64,000 nt of DNA from positions 36,463,824 to 36,527,823 of the forward strand of contig OU964919.1 of NCBI GenBank assembly GCA_918807975.1, given 5' to 3'. Each line of letters opens with the position of its first letter. The first letter of the stretch is position 1. A program made the position numbers and the translations under genes. Shown here in pieces: positions 1-12,262 of the stretch. Origin of the DNA: Aplidium turbinatum (Eukaryota; Chordata; Ascidiacea; Aplousobranchia; Polyclinidae). Under the pieces are notes generated by a model, which saw only the letters and a list, made by a program, of their open reading frames with translations, searched no databases and was not told the DNA's origin.

Positions 1-960
1 TACTCTTTTACCCACCGTGTCCAAAAGACGTCGGCCATGTATTGGACTTGTCTCCAGCGTTTTCGAGAGTAAAGCTCTTTTTTGTTTGTGAATGAGCCTG
101 GAGGAAGGTTTATTTGCTGTTTTAGAAGAAGCAAATGGTTCGGTGTGAGAGCCTCCATGTCATTAGGATCGTCTGACGATTTTGTAAGTGGGCGACTGTT
201 AATAATGTTTTCTACTTTACACATGAAGGTAGTCAGCGTTTCATCTGTTAAAGTTTGGCCTTTACAGATAGCTGATAAGATTTTTCTAATGGATCTGATT
301 TGTCTGTCCCACACACCTCCATGATGGGATGCACTTGGAGAGTTAAATATCCACTTGATGCTTTTCTGTGTTAAAGCATCTTCGATTTGACTGTTGTTCC
401 ATGATTTGATGGCTTCTCTCATTTCTCGTTCACCGCCAACAAAGTTTGAACCATTGTCAGATCTAATTTCTTCTACTTGCCCTCTTCTTGCGATGAATCG
501 TCGTAGAGCGAGTATAAAAGATGAAGTGTCGAGAGAGTTTGCGATTTCAATGTGTACGGCTCTTAATACAAGGCAAGTAAAAATGACACCGTATCTTTTG
601 TATTCTGTTCTACCCTTTTTAATAATAAATGGGCCAAAATAGTCTACACCAACGTAGGTGAATGGAGGTTTGTCTGGTGTCAATCTGTTTTTAGGAAGAT
701 CAGCCATTTTTTGTGCGCTGAGTTTTCCACTTCTTTTGCGGCAATCAACACATTTGGATAAAACCTTGCGAACTGCTGAGTTGGCTTTTATAATCCATAG
801 ATTTTCACGCAGGGCAGACAAGACATGTTCCCTGCCAGTGTAACCAAATGTGTCGTGCATTTCTTGAATGATGAGAGGAACTATTTGGGAGCGATTTGGA
901 AGGATAATTTGATGTTTTGCATCGTGTTTGAGAGGTGCAGCTTTGATGCGGCCACCAATT
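1..960 (-). pseudogene. BEL/Pao integrase region (fossil)
   Basis: The minus strand encodes an HHCC-type zinc-binding region (a CxxC pair ending VDCRKRSGK near 735-760), followed by an integrase catalytic core. The motif VGVDYFGPF lies at about 625-650 and RSDNGSNFVGG at about 435-470; these are Pao-family integrase signatures, followed by the usual SASHHGGVWDRQIRSI block. The region continues past the left edge. It belongs to the fossil element that spans the left end of the window. Confidence 0.88.
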
Positions 961-965
961 CTTAG

Positions 966-1754
966 TCAATTGTTTTCTAAGAAAGGGTCGAATTTTATTA
1001 AGCTACTGCAGTTGTTTAATGGCTTTTGTGCTTTCAGTTGGCTGATTTCGTTGGCAAAGTGTTTTGACTGAACAAAGATAAAAATAAAGTCTTGTGCCTT
1101 TGTGAGCTCATCTGGAGACAAGCAAAGATTGTGTGCTGGGGCATTTTGTTTATTTGCAAGGTTAGTGAGTCTTAAAGTCAGAAATTTATGCTTACAACGG
1201 AAAAGCCAAGCAACGATTCTTTTCAGCTTGTACCAAGAAGAATACTTACCCAAAAGATTTTCCAGAAAGTGGGATTCGCTTTGGGTTGCAAAACACGTTT
1301 GCTTTGGTTGTTTAATTTCTGGGTCATTGTCCACGACTTCGAGAAATTCTGGTTGCTTAGGCCATTGAGATTGTGGTTTCCATAGAAATTCAGGGCCGTT
1401 TTTCCATTGATTGCATTGAAGAAAGTTTGGAATTGAGAGACTCCTTGAAGCATGATCAGCAGGATTACATTTAGTGGGAACGTATCTCCATTGGGAAATT
1501 GTTGAAGCATCTTTAATCTGTTGAACTCGATTTGAGACGAAGGTATGAAATGCTTTGTTTGAGTTGTTGAGATAGCGCAAGACAGTTGTGCTGTCGGTCC
1601 AAAAAATTGACTCTTTATTAAGATAAGGTACCTTTAACTCTCTTTGTAGTATTTTTTCAGAGCTAATTGAGATTGTAGCAGCTGATAACTCCAATCGAGG
1701 AATCGTCATTGCCTTCATTGGTGCAAGTCGAGTTTGGTAGTGCGAGTCTTCCAA
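966..1754 (-). pseudogene. BEL/Pao RNase H and linker region (fossil)
   Basis: The encoded protein has TIPRLELSAA, FWTDSTTVLRYL and a WRYVPTKCNPADHASR block. This is the RNase H domain and following connector typical of BEL/Pao pol. It lies between the protease region and the integrase region of the same broken element. Confidence 0.85.
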
Positions 1755-1759
1755 AGTTT

Positions 1760-2663
1760 GATACTAGAGTTAACAGATTTCATGAATTGAGCTTGTTGAA
1801 CAGATAATTCGGGTTTACAGTTAACAATTGAGTCAACAGCGTCAAAGCACATGTCGCACATTGGATGGGTAGAAGTTTTGGTAAAGAAATTTTTAGTTTT
1901 ACTTTGATCCTGTTTGCTGTTAGGACAATTCACTAGCCAGCCAACGGCCGTTTTGAAGGCATAATAGCCACCTTTTGCTTGTATTACTTCTTGTGGTTGG
2001 AGAACGTACGGATGGTCATTGCCGATAAGAAGTCCTACCTCTGCGTCAACATCGGGAATCGAGATGTTTGCAAATTCTGGAAAGTGTTTAGTGTCTTCTA
2101 GGGTAGGAATATCTGTATTTGAAACAGGAATTTGAAAAGTGGAGTAAAGAGAGCTTAGAGAAATGTATTTGTTTTCATCAAAATCTGACATTTCGACATT
2201 TGTGACCACTTTTACCTTGTTACGTTTGCCAGTGTTGTTTAGCGTGATGGTACAATTAATATTAGTTTCTTGACAGTCGGCAATTTGCAACTTTTCTATC
2301 AAATCATTTGTTATGAAAGATGTTGTACTTCCACTGTCCAAAAACGCTTGTGTAGTGATGGTTTGATTACTACCTTGCAGGCGAACCTTTACTGGGATTA
2401 TAGGAAGCAGACTGCGAGAATTTGTTCGTGTGTTGACAAGCCCATTGCGTATTGCTTGTGTAGGTTGATTGATATTAATTTCTTGAGCTGTTGTGTCTTT
2501 AGGTGTGATATTTGTGGTGATTTGTGTTGCATCTGGGGGATGCAAGAGAGTAGTGTGGCGTTCAGTGCATCCTGGTTTTATGCAAGGGTCCTTCCTTTTA
2601 CATTGATATGCCCAGTGACCAGCATTTAAACAGCACTTGCAGAGTTTGTTGTCGATTACAAAT
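1760..2663 (-). pseudogene. BEL/Pao zinc knuckle and retropepsin region (fossil)
   Basis: The first part carries a CCHC zinc knuckle (KLCKCCLNAGHWAYQCKRK) of the Gag end. An aspartic protease follows, with FLDSGSTTSFI as the active-site motif and a GLLIGNDH block further on. All are typical of BEL/Pao Gag-Pol. The right edge is the TTAA where the piggyBac element begins. Confidence 0.87.
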
Positions 2664-2689
2664 TTAACTGTTTGAAGGTTGGGGGGGGG

Positions 2690-5600
2690 CTGTCAATTCA
2701 ACTTTTTTGCATCAACAGTTGTATCTCTAAAACCACTGAGGCTGCGACTACGAGATTTCTTGACTTTTCCTAACTTTCATTCACCTCTATTGAGCTAAAA
2801 TTTTGAGCGAATAAAGGTTATAAATTGAGAGATATAAGGCATTTCTCAGCACATCCTCTGAAATATTTCATATTCTATTGTTCAAAATTTTCCCACCAGC
2901 TGGATGAAAGTAATTAATTTGGCCCATGTCTCGTTAATCCTAACTGCTTCACAGCGTGAAGGAAATTGGCAGAATGCGTGGACCTTTTGTTCTCACCACG
3001 GCTTATAAGCGACTTCGATACAAGAAAAGCTTCAACTTTGATACGATGAGTTACCGTCGCTTGCGGTTGAAATTGCGTAAAATTAAACATAAGACTTGAT
3101 GCCAATGCATCTAGAGCGAGAATTGTTTTTCGCAGACAATTATGTCCTTTCAATCAAACAAAGCATAGGCTACAACGTTATTGCAATGACTCAGCGTCAT
3201 TTGGAGTAGATTTGATGTAAAATGTGAGATAAGTATTGAAAGTGATCGACTTGTTTTGTTTCACTCTCATTTCTCGTGACATATTCAACGTTGTGGACTG
3301 TTTTTTGAATTGTTCTGTTTGGGCCACAACGCTTTTTTGAATAATTAGAAATTTACCTACTATAGAAGCTGCGCTGTAACATATTATGATTTTGGTTTCA
3401 AATCTTTCCTTTTATCCGACACACTATCAAAAGCAGAAAAGGCGTCGATGTTCCCAAAGCTTCTCACATATACTTGTAAACATTTATTTCCAAGTCGACA
3501 TGTAAAGATTTGAAATGCAATACGCTTCTCATTTGTGTAGGATAAACCAGAACATCACGCTTTTGTGAAAAGGACGATCGTTCCACCACGTTTATACGTC
3601 ATGCGGCTTAGTTGAATCAATATATTCGAGGCTTCTTGTACCAGGTTCACTGTCACTGATAAACTAAACCGCAATGCAGTACCTCGCAAAGCAATTGTAG
3701 CGTAACATTTCCATGTGCTATAACTCGTCATAAACTGTGAAAACTTGTGTATTTACTTGTCAAGTTATCTCATGTGAAATATAAGTTTGCATGGCAATGT
3801 CACAATGAAATCTTATCTCCGTTTACCAAACTAAAGATATGAACTTATGCGACGTCTTGCAACGTTGAATCGACGGAAAGGCGGGTAACTGCCAAACTGA
3901 ACTGAGAATGCATGAAAGATATCGTTTATTGTCGAATGGACGTGACGTCAGAAAACGATGAATCGACATAGGCTAGCGGCGAGAGATATTTTAGTTAGAT
4001 AATGACACGCGGCAGCGCGTTTACATTGAATAAAAATACCTTTATTTTATCTATTTCTATTTCCATTCTTCCTAGTTTCGTCTCACAATAACAAACAGAT
4101 GAAGTTACGCATATTTACTAAATTATTCAATAAACAATAATGCATCATCCAGCATTATGTCAGCGCTGATTGACTAGACATATTCACGAGTTGTGTGAGA
4201 ATTGTATTTGATTAATCGCATTATTTATTGTAGGTAACACCTGCAAAAATTCAAGTAATTGCAGACTCTGCCTTCATAAGTGTAGTTTAGAAGTAGCCAT
4301 CTCATATTGAGCCAATCCAATCAATGTAAAATAGAACGCTTTTACTTGATAGCGCGTGTGATATATAGGTTTTATCTAACAACTACTTTCAGTTACATTG
4401 AAAGTGAATGAGTAAGCATTATGCAGTCTGTGACAAGGACTGGAAATGTATAATCAGAAAATATAATATCATAAAGTATATTGCGTTATGTACATCTAGT
4501 AATTTTTATGAACATGGTATCATTTTGCAGGCAGGCGTTTTTATAGGGATACAAACTTATTCCATAGTTTGATTTATAGCACTTATCCAACTGTTTCATA
4601 ATGCGAATAGCTGTTTTAGTTGAATTTAGAAAAAAATATAACTTATAACCGCAGACAGATGCAACTTTTTTCATGCTTTAGGCAATCGGCAGTACGGTGA
4701 ACTATAGTGGTACATAACATAACCCATATGCGGAGTAATCGCAAGGGTCAACCCAAGTAATGGAAAGGTTCTTTTTGAATTATGGTGATGGAATTCTTGT
4801 AATGCTATTGAACTTCATCTTTTTTTGAAAAACTTATATTGTTTGCACTTGCAAGAAATATCAAACTTTTGGATTTTTTTTATCACTGAACTGTCCGTTA
4901 GTAGAATGTTTCTTTATTACCTTAGTTAGGCCTATTGGTAAGTCAGGAAAGTATTTGTTGATGTGACATATGAGGATATTCTAAGAGACCGAGTTATTTT
5001 GTAAATAGTATTTGATTTTTGGACACCATCAAAATTTTCACACAATACACAAATGCGCATCGAGATATAGTGCTCATAGTTGGGAAAAGTTAGATTGTGA
5101 TAATTACAACTTGCCTGAGTAGGCCTACAGCAAGGGACAATCAAAATAGATGAAACCGCATTCATGGTAATATAGACGTTTTGCAAACTGCTCTTTTCGT
5201 TTTCAATATAATAACAAGAATGACAGCTTATTTTCACTAAACATATAAACAAATATCAAAAATTATGGATGAACAGCGCATCTATATTTTTCGGTTTAGG
5301 TACAACAATGCATTCTAGCCGTCAAAATGATGGAATATTTGGTAATTTTGTTGAGACATACCATTGCCCAATCGTTGAATTTACATCCGAGATAATTTTA
5401 TTAGATAGATTATCAGTTTCATGCACATGGTTTCATTCAGCGTTATAATGTTGTTTTTCAAGCCACGTGGCGTTCATGGTCATAACGCAACATTGCAGAA
5501 ACAGCCAATATTGATACCAGGTAGGCCTACTAATTATTACGCCGCTTTCGTCGAATCTACGTCGCTAAACGACGAAATTGTGCAAACGCCTGTTGGATTT

Positions 5601-5900
5601 CCCTTCTACGTGTAGTTTATCATAAACGTGAAGCATTGCTCAAGAAGCTAATCTGAATCACCATAGATAACCATAGCATTCATATAGTTTCATCATCAGT
5701 AAATATGTAAAGTGCACTTCACAATTTTTGACAACGGTCTGACAATTTATTATATTGCAAAGTTTTGATTTATTCTTGATTTTTATAATTCTGTGTAACA
5801 GTTTTTTTCTAACTAGTTTCTATGGGACTAACAATTTGTTTCATTATACATTTTCTTTAGTATTTCAATGCCATTATTAAAAACATTACGTCCTTTTCAC
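2690..5900. other. Non-coding left part of the piggyBac element
   Basis: No convincing coding region or RNA gene is visible in these 3.2 kb. Open frames are short and unlike known proteins. It is AT-rich with scattered 'ggcctac' words. It may include older insertions that I cannot delimit. Confidence 0.4.
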
Positions 5901-5913
5901 TTTTAAATAAAAC

Positions 5914-8112
5914 ATGGCAAGGCAAGGATTCAGTGCTGAAGAAATATTGCAACATGTTTTACTGGATTCTGACGACGAAACCCAGGCGGATGATTTGGAG
6001 GATTTATGGCACGCCGATTCAGATGAAGAAGCGGATTCTTCTCCGTCAACTTCCGCAACAGCGATTCCGATCGAGATTGACGACCAGTTACCTTCCATGG
6101 GCGATGTTCAACCGGAGTTTGCGCCATCACGACGGATTATAATAGGGACAGTGGAATAACGGGACGACTCACTTTACTGATTTTTCTTGTGAAATGGACA
6201 GCTGGAGGGTCACTAAGAAGTTCAAAAATTAGCAGAACTGCACAACGTTTTCTTTGCTTTTGCGTAAATTCATTCTCATCAAATGAATTGCTATATTTGG
6301 TTAAAATTTTGGGTGCTAGAAAATCTGCAGAACCTTACTGCGGCAGTGTGAGGCTACCTATTGTTACCGCTGTTGCGTGAAGTTAACCGCAGCATTACCA
6401 TGACTTGAATACCTATTAATTAAACATGATATCCCATATCTCCTACATTTATTTTAGCGATACACTCTTTGTACACACGTGGGCAGGTCATATTAACTGC
6501 ACCTGAGTATGCGACATATGGCAGTAGACCTCAAGTTGCAGTTGCATCAAATTTTGTCATAACATTATGACCCTCCAGTTGTCCACCTTACTTTTGAGTG
6601 AGCAATCCCCTACTTCTACCATCCCTAGATTATAACATCGAAAAGACTGGTGAACAGCATAGATTCCTATCTCGACATGAACAACTACGATGCTGTTGAG
6701 TTTCCCGACACACTGAAGTCTTATACAACTTTTGTAGAAAAGCCAAAGAACAGACAAGAGGGCGGCGTCAGCATTACTTGGTCTAATGCGAGACCGGTGC
6801 ACAATGGGAGAAGGGGCCGGGCTAACATTATATCTGGCCGATTGGTGTTAGAGGAGAAGCCAAAGAAGCCAAGACTCCTCGGCAAGCATGGGAACTATTT
6901 TTTTTCTTTAAACATTTTGAACATTATTGTTCAAGAAACAAATAGAAAAATTGCCACACTCATTTCTCAATTGCCAGAGAGAATTTTAGATGACAGCAGG
7001 TACTGCTATTTTGGCCCAACCAACAACGAGGAGATGCTGGCCTTTGTTTGATTGGAGTATTTTCGGGGGCTTTTAGGACAGGCTGGTCATTCCACGGATG
7101 TATTGTTCAATCAACTGCAAGGACATCCCGTGTTTAGTGCAACAATGAGCATAAACCGCTTTAAATTTTTATTTTCGAACATTTCGTTCTACGACCAAAA
7201 TACTAGGCCGCAACGTTGGAAGAATGACTGGTTGGCCGCATTTCGAGTCGTTTTCGAAATGTTTAACGAAAACTGCGGCAAACATGTCATTCCAGGTGAC
7301 TACTTGTCGTTGGACAAAACGCTATACCCCATGAGGACACAAATTGCCTTCAAGCAATATAATCCAAACAAGCCTGCGAAATATGGCCTTCTGTTCAAGT
7401 CGGTAAACGCCAGCAGATTCCCATACACATTTGCGGCATCGGTCTATTCAGGTAAACCGAAGGAAGAGCCATTTAATTTTTACGTTCGTGGAACAGAAGA
7501 ACTGGTAAAAGGAATGGTGATGAGCCTGGAACAACACGGTGACCTTCAAGGTCGGAATATTTTGTATGACCGCTTGTACACCTCCATACCACTCGCGCAG
7601 TGGTTGCTTGACAGGGGTATAACGTCAGCTGAAACCCTCAACGCTATACGTAGAGGAATACCCCTGGAAGGGAAGCAAGTGAGTGGTAGGGAGAAATTTT
7701 CGTACGAAATTTATTGGCAGACGAGTGAGGCTGATCTCAGCCTACATTCTTATGTAGTAAAAACGAAGAATTCTGGCATGCGGAATGTGTTGATGTTGAC
7801 GATCATGCAACCTCTATTGGGGATTACCAAGGATGACGGCAAAAAGAAGCCAGGCTTGTATAAGCTTTACGACTTCACAAAGGGTGGCACCGATATCATC
7901 GACCAAAGGATGGGTTGGTTCATTCACGTGCAAAGCGAAGTCCCCACGGTGGACAACTACTGCGTTTGCTTATTGAGAAGGTGCCAAAGCCAGAAAAAAT
8001 AAACTACCAAAAAACCGTGGCCAATGTCAGTGCTGTGAAAAGCCTTTATGCCCTGCACATTCCATACGAGTATGTCAAGCTTGCTTTTGCGCAGAATAAA
8101 CTATTTGAATGA
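5914..8112 (+). pseudogene. piggyBac transposase, decayed
   Basis: The acidic start (residues 1-80: EEILQHVLLDSDDE..., then PSRRIIIGTVE) is typical of PGBD-type transposases. After an interrupted stretch (about 6160-6640) the DDE_Tnp_1_7 domain follows from 6650. A TGA stands at 7049-7051 between EEMLAFV and LEYFRGLLG. The main frame 7052-8002 carries the catalytic aspartates in YLSLDKTLYP (usually SVDE), NILYDRLYTSIPLA (usually YDNFFTS) and GGTDIIDQR. The frame is lost near 8000 and the tail continues in another frame to 8112 (ALHIPYEYVKLAF). No C-terminal zinc-binding cysteine cluster is clear. It catalyses TTAA cut-and-paste in intact relatives; this copy cannot. Confidence 0.9.
6194..6585. 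repeat. Inverted repeat inside piggyBac transposase coding
   Basis: TGGACAGCTGGAGGGTCA (6194-6211) and TGACCCTCCAGTTGTCCA (about 6568-6585) form an inverted pair about 390 bp apart, across the stretch where the transposase frame is lost. It could be a small foldback insertion, or an inverted duplication, because both arms can be read as similar peptides (MDSWRV / VDNWRV). Confidence 0.6.
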
Positions 8113-8247
8113 TTGCGGTTTTATAAACTTTGGCTTCAACTACAGCCTAAATAAAACGCGGAGCTCAATGAAAGATTTTCCTTTTTTCCTTTCATTAGAC
8201 AGATAGCTATTTTTACGTTGATTCAACATATCAAGACGTTGAATACT

Positions 8248-8542
8248 TGTAAACATGTGCGGTTTTGCAATTAGATTGCTTATCAAAATCATCTATCCTT
8301 TTTTGTATAAAAAGTGGATCATAAAACTAATCGTAATACTCGATGTAAAATTCAGCATTTTTATATGCTGAAACAGTATTGTATTCATATTTTATAAATC
8401 CATTTTCTATTTAGAAAATATCAACATAATGCGGTTTGAGCATAGCTGAATTTTAGCACGGATACAACGACTGATTTTATGACTTTTATACAAACAAGGA
8501 CAGAAGAGAAGTAATCTAATTGCAAACCCGCGCATGTTTACA
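8248..8542. repeat. Imperfect palindrome of about 295 bp near piggyBac right end
   Basis: The arm starting TGTAAACATGTGCGG (8248) pairs with the arm ending CGCGCATGTTTACA (8542). The match continues through GCAATTAGATT and TTTGTATAAAA to a centre near 8395. Arms are about 130 nt with roughly a quarter mismatches. It looks like a small foldback element or MITE and lies next to a degraded copy of the CTGCAG-centred motif (8210-8246). Confidence 0.7.
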
Positions 8543-9502
8543 TAATGATTTGACGCATAATAAATACTACTTTGAATAAATTTAAATATTGTTTGGATTT
8601 TAGTGTGTGGCATATGAATCTTAGAGAGCTTATTGAATCCACAAGAAAATGACCCGAGGCATTACAAATTTTCCTTTTGATGAAAAGCGTTGTGACGTTC
8701 TGTTAATTAATGAACCGTAACTGTTTTATTTTGAATTTCTTTCTGACTTCTGTTTACGTGAAGCATCATCGACTTTATCGGGTACTCTTACTCCTAGTAC
8801 TAGCCTTGTATGTAGCCGAGTTCACATTGAACTTACATTGAGAGACGCTGTTGCAACTACAATACATTGCATTTAAACCGCGTTTTTTGTTGCATGATCT
8901 TCCATTCGTTTCGTGGATTACATAATAGTATTTGATAAACGCCACCCTGCTTCTTCAGCTGGTCTACATTTGTTAATAAAGCGTAGGAGTTGCTGTTCTT
9001 GGAACCGAGGTCACAAGATCATAATCCAAATTGGTGTGACACGCGTTCAGAAATCTCATTACTGCATGTAATTGATGAGGCATTGTTCTTTTAGTCAAGG
9101 AGCGAGCTTTATTTTGAGCGTGGGAAAAGTTATTATTTTGCATGAAAAATATAGATTCAAATTGAGATTATGTAAAAAAAATTATATCACAACATTGCAA
9201 TGCATGTTCTTCATTACTTTACCAAAAAATAATGTGTAAACTCTCGCTACAATTGCTTTAATCGCAAAATAATCCAAAAGTCATAAGTCACCTCAACATT
9301 TCAACGTCTATGAGCAGTTCTAAAATTCACATAGGTTTAATTTTCGGATATGCTCAGCGTGAATAATTTTACAAAGTGAATCCCAAAGTTTGAAACCGTA
9401 CCTTAAAAAATAACAGAGATATCACTCCTAAAGCATAAGAAGAATCGACAGCCCCCCCCAAACTGAGCAAGACTCCTGAGAGCCCAACCTCGTAAGGGTT
9501 AA

Positions 9503-10985
9503 GCCTTTGGTCAATATTCATCATTCGAAATTGTTTGCATTGATTGAGAAAATGTTTATCTCTGCACAGATGGCATGTCCTTTCATGGTTCGACGATTTT
9601 ATTTGCGTTGCAAAGGTTACGCTGCTCCTACGTTTGGAGTTGGAATCATCGAATTGTTTTTTAGTAGATTTTAGAATATCGCATGCCAAGTTGGTCGTTT
9701 CTCTCGTTTTGCGCGAGACGTATCGTGAGAGATCTAAAAGGCTTATTTCTTGATTTCTTTCATGCAAGATTACGTCAACTTCGCGTAACCAGCCAGAATA
9801 CCAGCCACTTGGCAAGCGTCTTATTATTTTTGTTATGGTATCCATGTTGTCCATTTTCTGTAAGTAATTCATGCCAGACAAAGTACATATGCAGGAAGTA
9901 AGTTCCGAAGAGAACTTGATTAGAGAATCCTTGTTAGAATTTTGAAGAGATGGCCCGTTTATGACGGAATCAACACATGCGCGAGCTATTTGAAATTTTT
10001 GACCGAAGGTTTGTTGTAGCAAAGCTCTTGCTTTAGTGTAACCTTCGTGGGGAAGCATGTATTGACACCCTTTTACCAAAGTGTGCGCAGAGCCTTTGGT
10101 GTATTGCAACAGATAAAAAAGTTAACGTTTAGGCTCTGTGAAATTACAATCAATTAACGTATCAAATGCGTCTATAAAACCACAGTATTCAGCAGAATTT
10201 CCATCAAAGATTGGGGGTTCTACAGACAACAGTGGGGACGGGTTGATAGTAATATTTGGAATTTGTTTCGAGTTTACTGATTCATTATTGTTTATTTGAT
10301 TTAGTACAGGGGTCTGGGCATACGACGTACTCGGCTCATGTCTCACAAACGATTTATTTGTTACTGTTTGTGAAGGATTAATTTTGTTTGAAACGACAAT
10401 AGATTCGTGAACGTTAGACCTGGCTTCTACGCCACTCAACGTTAATTGGGATAACATAGGATACACAGAATTATTGTTTACATTAGTTGCTAAATTCGAT
10501 TGAAATTGTCCGTTTATATCAACATTGTCTTTAGACATTTTATAGCGCTCACCAGCATCTTCTTCCGATTCTTCCGAAAGTTGGGCAATTGTCTCTTGGA
10601 GCTCTGCCTTTAGTTTAGCTTCCTGGACTTGTTGCAGGAATTTTCTTTCTTGTTCTTCACGTAGCTGACTTTGTTTTAGGACCATTGTTTCAAATTCTGC
10701 CCTTGCTTTCGCTTGCTCTTGTTCCAACTCGCAGATCCTTTTTTGTGATTCCAATCGAGCTAATATTACCGCCTTCTTAATTTTAGCGCTCATTGTAGAG
10801 GAGCGGCTTTTGCTGGAAACTTTGCTGGTGCTGTCGCTTGGGTGCAGACTGCCATTTTCTGCTTGGTAGAGCATTTTTGATTGTGATCTTGTTGTCACCT
10901 TTGATGTTTGGGGTTCTGGATTTGTTGATTCTTCGGCATTTGATTTATCTGCCACGTCTGTCTCCTTTACAGAATTTGTTGCCAT
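9503..10985 (-). pseudogene. BEL/Pao gag, N-terminal part (fossil)
   Basis: The minus strand begins with ATG at 10985 (MATNSVKETDVADK). It then has a charged, coiled-coil-like stretch rich in K, E and Q, and a Pao-type Gag domain (GMNYLQKMDNMDTI, RLPSGWYSGWLREVD). A CHLCRDKHFLNQC knuckle lies close to the piggyBac insertion at 9499-9502. It is the capsid/nucleocapsid part of the element and is broken. A start further upstream would need a TTG codon, so I prefer 10985. Confidence 0.85.
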
Positions 10986-11190
10986 TTTCTTGACATTCAA
11001 CTTCGCTCACTGTCAACAACGACGACTTTCTTGATTGAAATGTCTAAAAACTGAATGTAACGTCCGCTTTGTCTATTTGATTGCTACGTTACAGTGACGT
11101 ATTTTGTTTGTCGTTGACCTTTGCTCTATTGAACTGCCTGGTTAGATTCTTCTGTCTAGATTGCTTCCAACAACACGACACATGAATTTG

Positions 11191-12262
11191 AATTGGTTTT
11201 CACGTGTTCTTTTAATGTGCGTTTTTAGACAATCTTTTCAACACAGGTAACTTTGAGATTTCTTCAATTTGCGACCGTCTAGAGAAAAGCAATTTTGTAG
11301 AATGAAACAAAAACGATTTACAGTACGATTTACGAATGCCCTTTCTCAAGGATTGGCAATTATTGAAAAACGAATAGGTCATAATGGTTGTATAGTTCAA
11401 TGAAAAACTGACGTTATATCGTTGACTAATCAGTTACGAAAACAAACCACAGGTGCAAAACGCAGATGCGACAGAGGCCAAACATTATAAAAGAGAAACA
11501 AAAACAGGTGGCTTTTTTAGTACAGTAGACTTGCAAAAACGATAAAGCCAAATATTAACAAACAAGTCACAAATGAATGCAGAGGGCTTAAATAAGAAAT
11601 TTGGCAGTAACATTGCATTTTCATATTCTTTGACGAATTGTTAAATTTAAACTGTGATTTATTAATAGATTTTTCATTTTTTCAAATGTAGTTCTTGCAA
11701 TTTCTATGCGCCTTAGAATTTCATGATCACATCTCACATCTTTAGTTATTAAATGTTTAAGATAAAAATAATATTTCCCTTATTGTATATTTTTAATGTC
11801 AATCATAATTTGGAGTACCAGCACTGGAGTGTGTGGTGATTGATTTGATGATTTGGTCTTTTTAGCGTTAATTTTCATATAAAATTCTTTACCAACAGAG
11901 GTAACATCGTTTGATATTTCTTAATAATTTTGCAATAATTTAAGAAGATATTCAATATTTCTTACATTATTACAAAATATGTATTTTTAGTTTTAAAATA
12001 AATGTTAAACTTTTTATAAAAAAATGTTCTGTCTTTCTCTTTTATTTATCAAACTTTCATATTTTCTCAGAGTTGGACCCTTTCAGTTATTCTTTTCAAA
12101 TTATGAGACTTGCAAAAGGCAACACTAATAATTTCAATAAGGATTGGAAATTTAAGCAAGGTGGAAAAAGAAAGTGTGCTGTTTTGTAAGGTATTATAAT
12201 TTGTTAACGAATCAGGAATTGTACAATCGGATATTTGGAACTGTGCTTGATTTGAAAAGAAT
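11191..12262. other. Upstream region of SNRNP70, no gene seen
   Basis: AT-rich DNA between the retrotransposon and the U1-70K start codon. No TATA box or other element can be called with confidence. The promoter and 5' UTR of the plus-strand gene must lie here, unless there is a further upstream exon. Confidence 0.4.

Larger units (their letters stand above)
2668..9498 (+). mobile_element. piggyBac-type DNA transposon inserted in the BEL/Pao gag
   Basis: TTAA stands at both edges (2664-2667 and 9499-9502), the piggyBac target duplication. Read inward, the right end is TTAACCCTTACGAGG, a classic piggyBac terminus. The left end is altered, but both ends share a G-run followed by CTGTCRATTC (about 2683-2703 and 9450-9470). 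A piggyBac transposase lies at 5914-8112 on the plus strand. At 6.8 kb it is longer than usual because about 3.2 kb of non-coding DNA precedes the gene, and it holds further foldback repeats. The transposase has frame breaks, so the element is inactive. Confidence 0.88.
1..11190 (-). mobile_element. BEL/Pao LTR retrotransposon fossil, incomplete in window
   Basis: Read on the minus strand, the parts appear in the order gag, zinc-knuckle region, aspartic protease, RNase H with linker, and integrase, which is the BEL/Pao order. The integrase end runs off the left edge, so the 3' LTR is not in view. The 5' LTR should lie just right of the gag start; a TGTCG...GACA stretch at about 11032-11184 is a candidate, but its edges cannot be fixed with one copy. 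The element is broken, with roughly three to four breaks besides a whole piggyBac element inserted in gag. The well-kept integrase suggests moderate age. Family assignment is firm; the LTR position is not. Confidence 0.88.
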
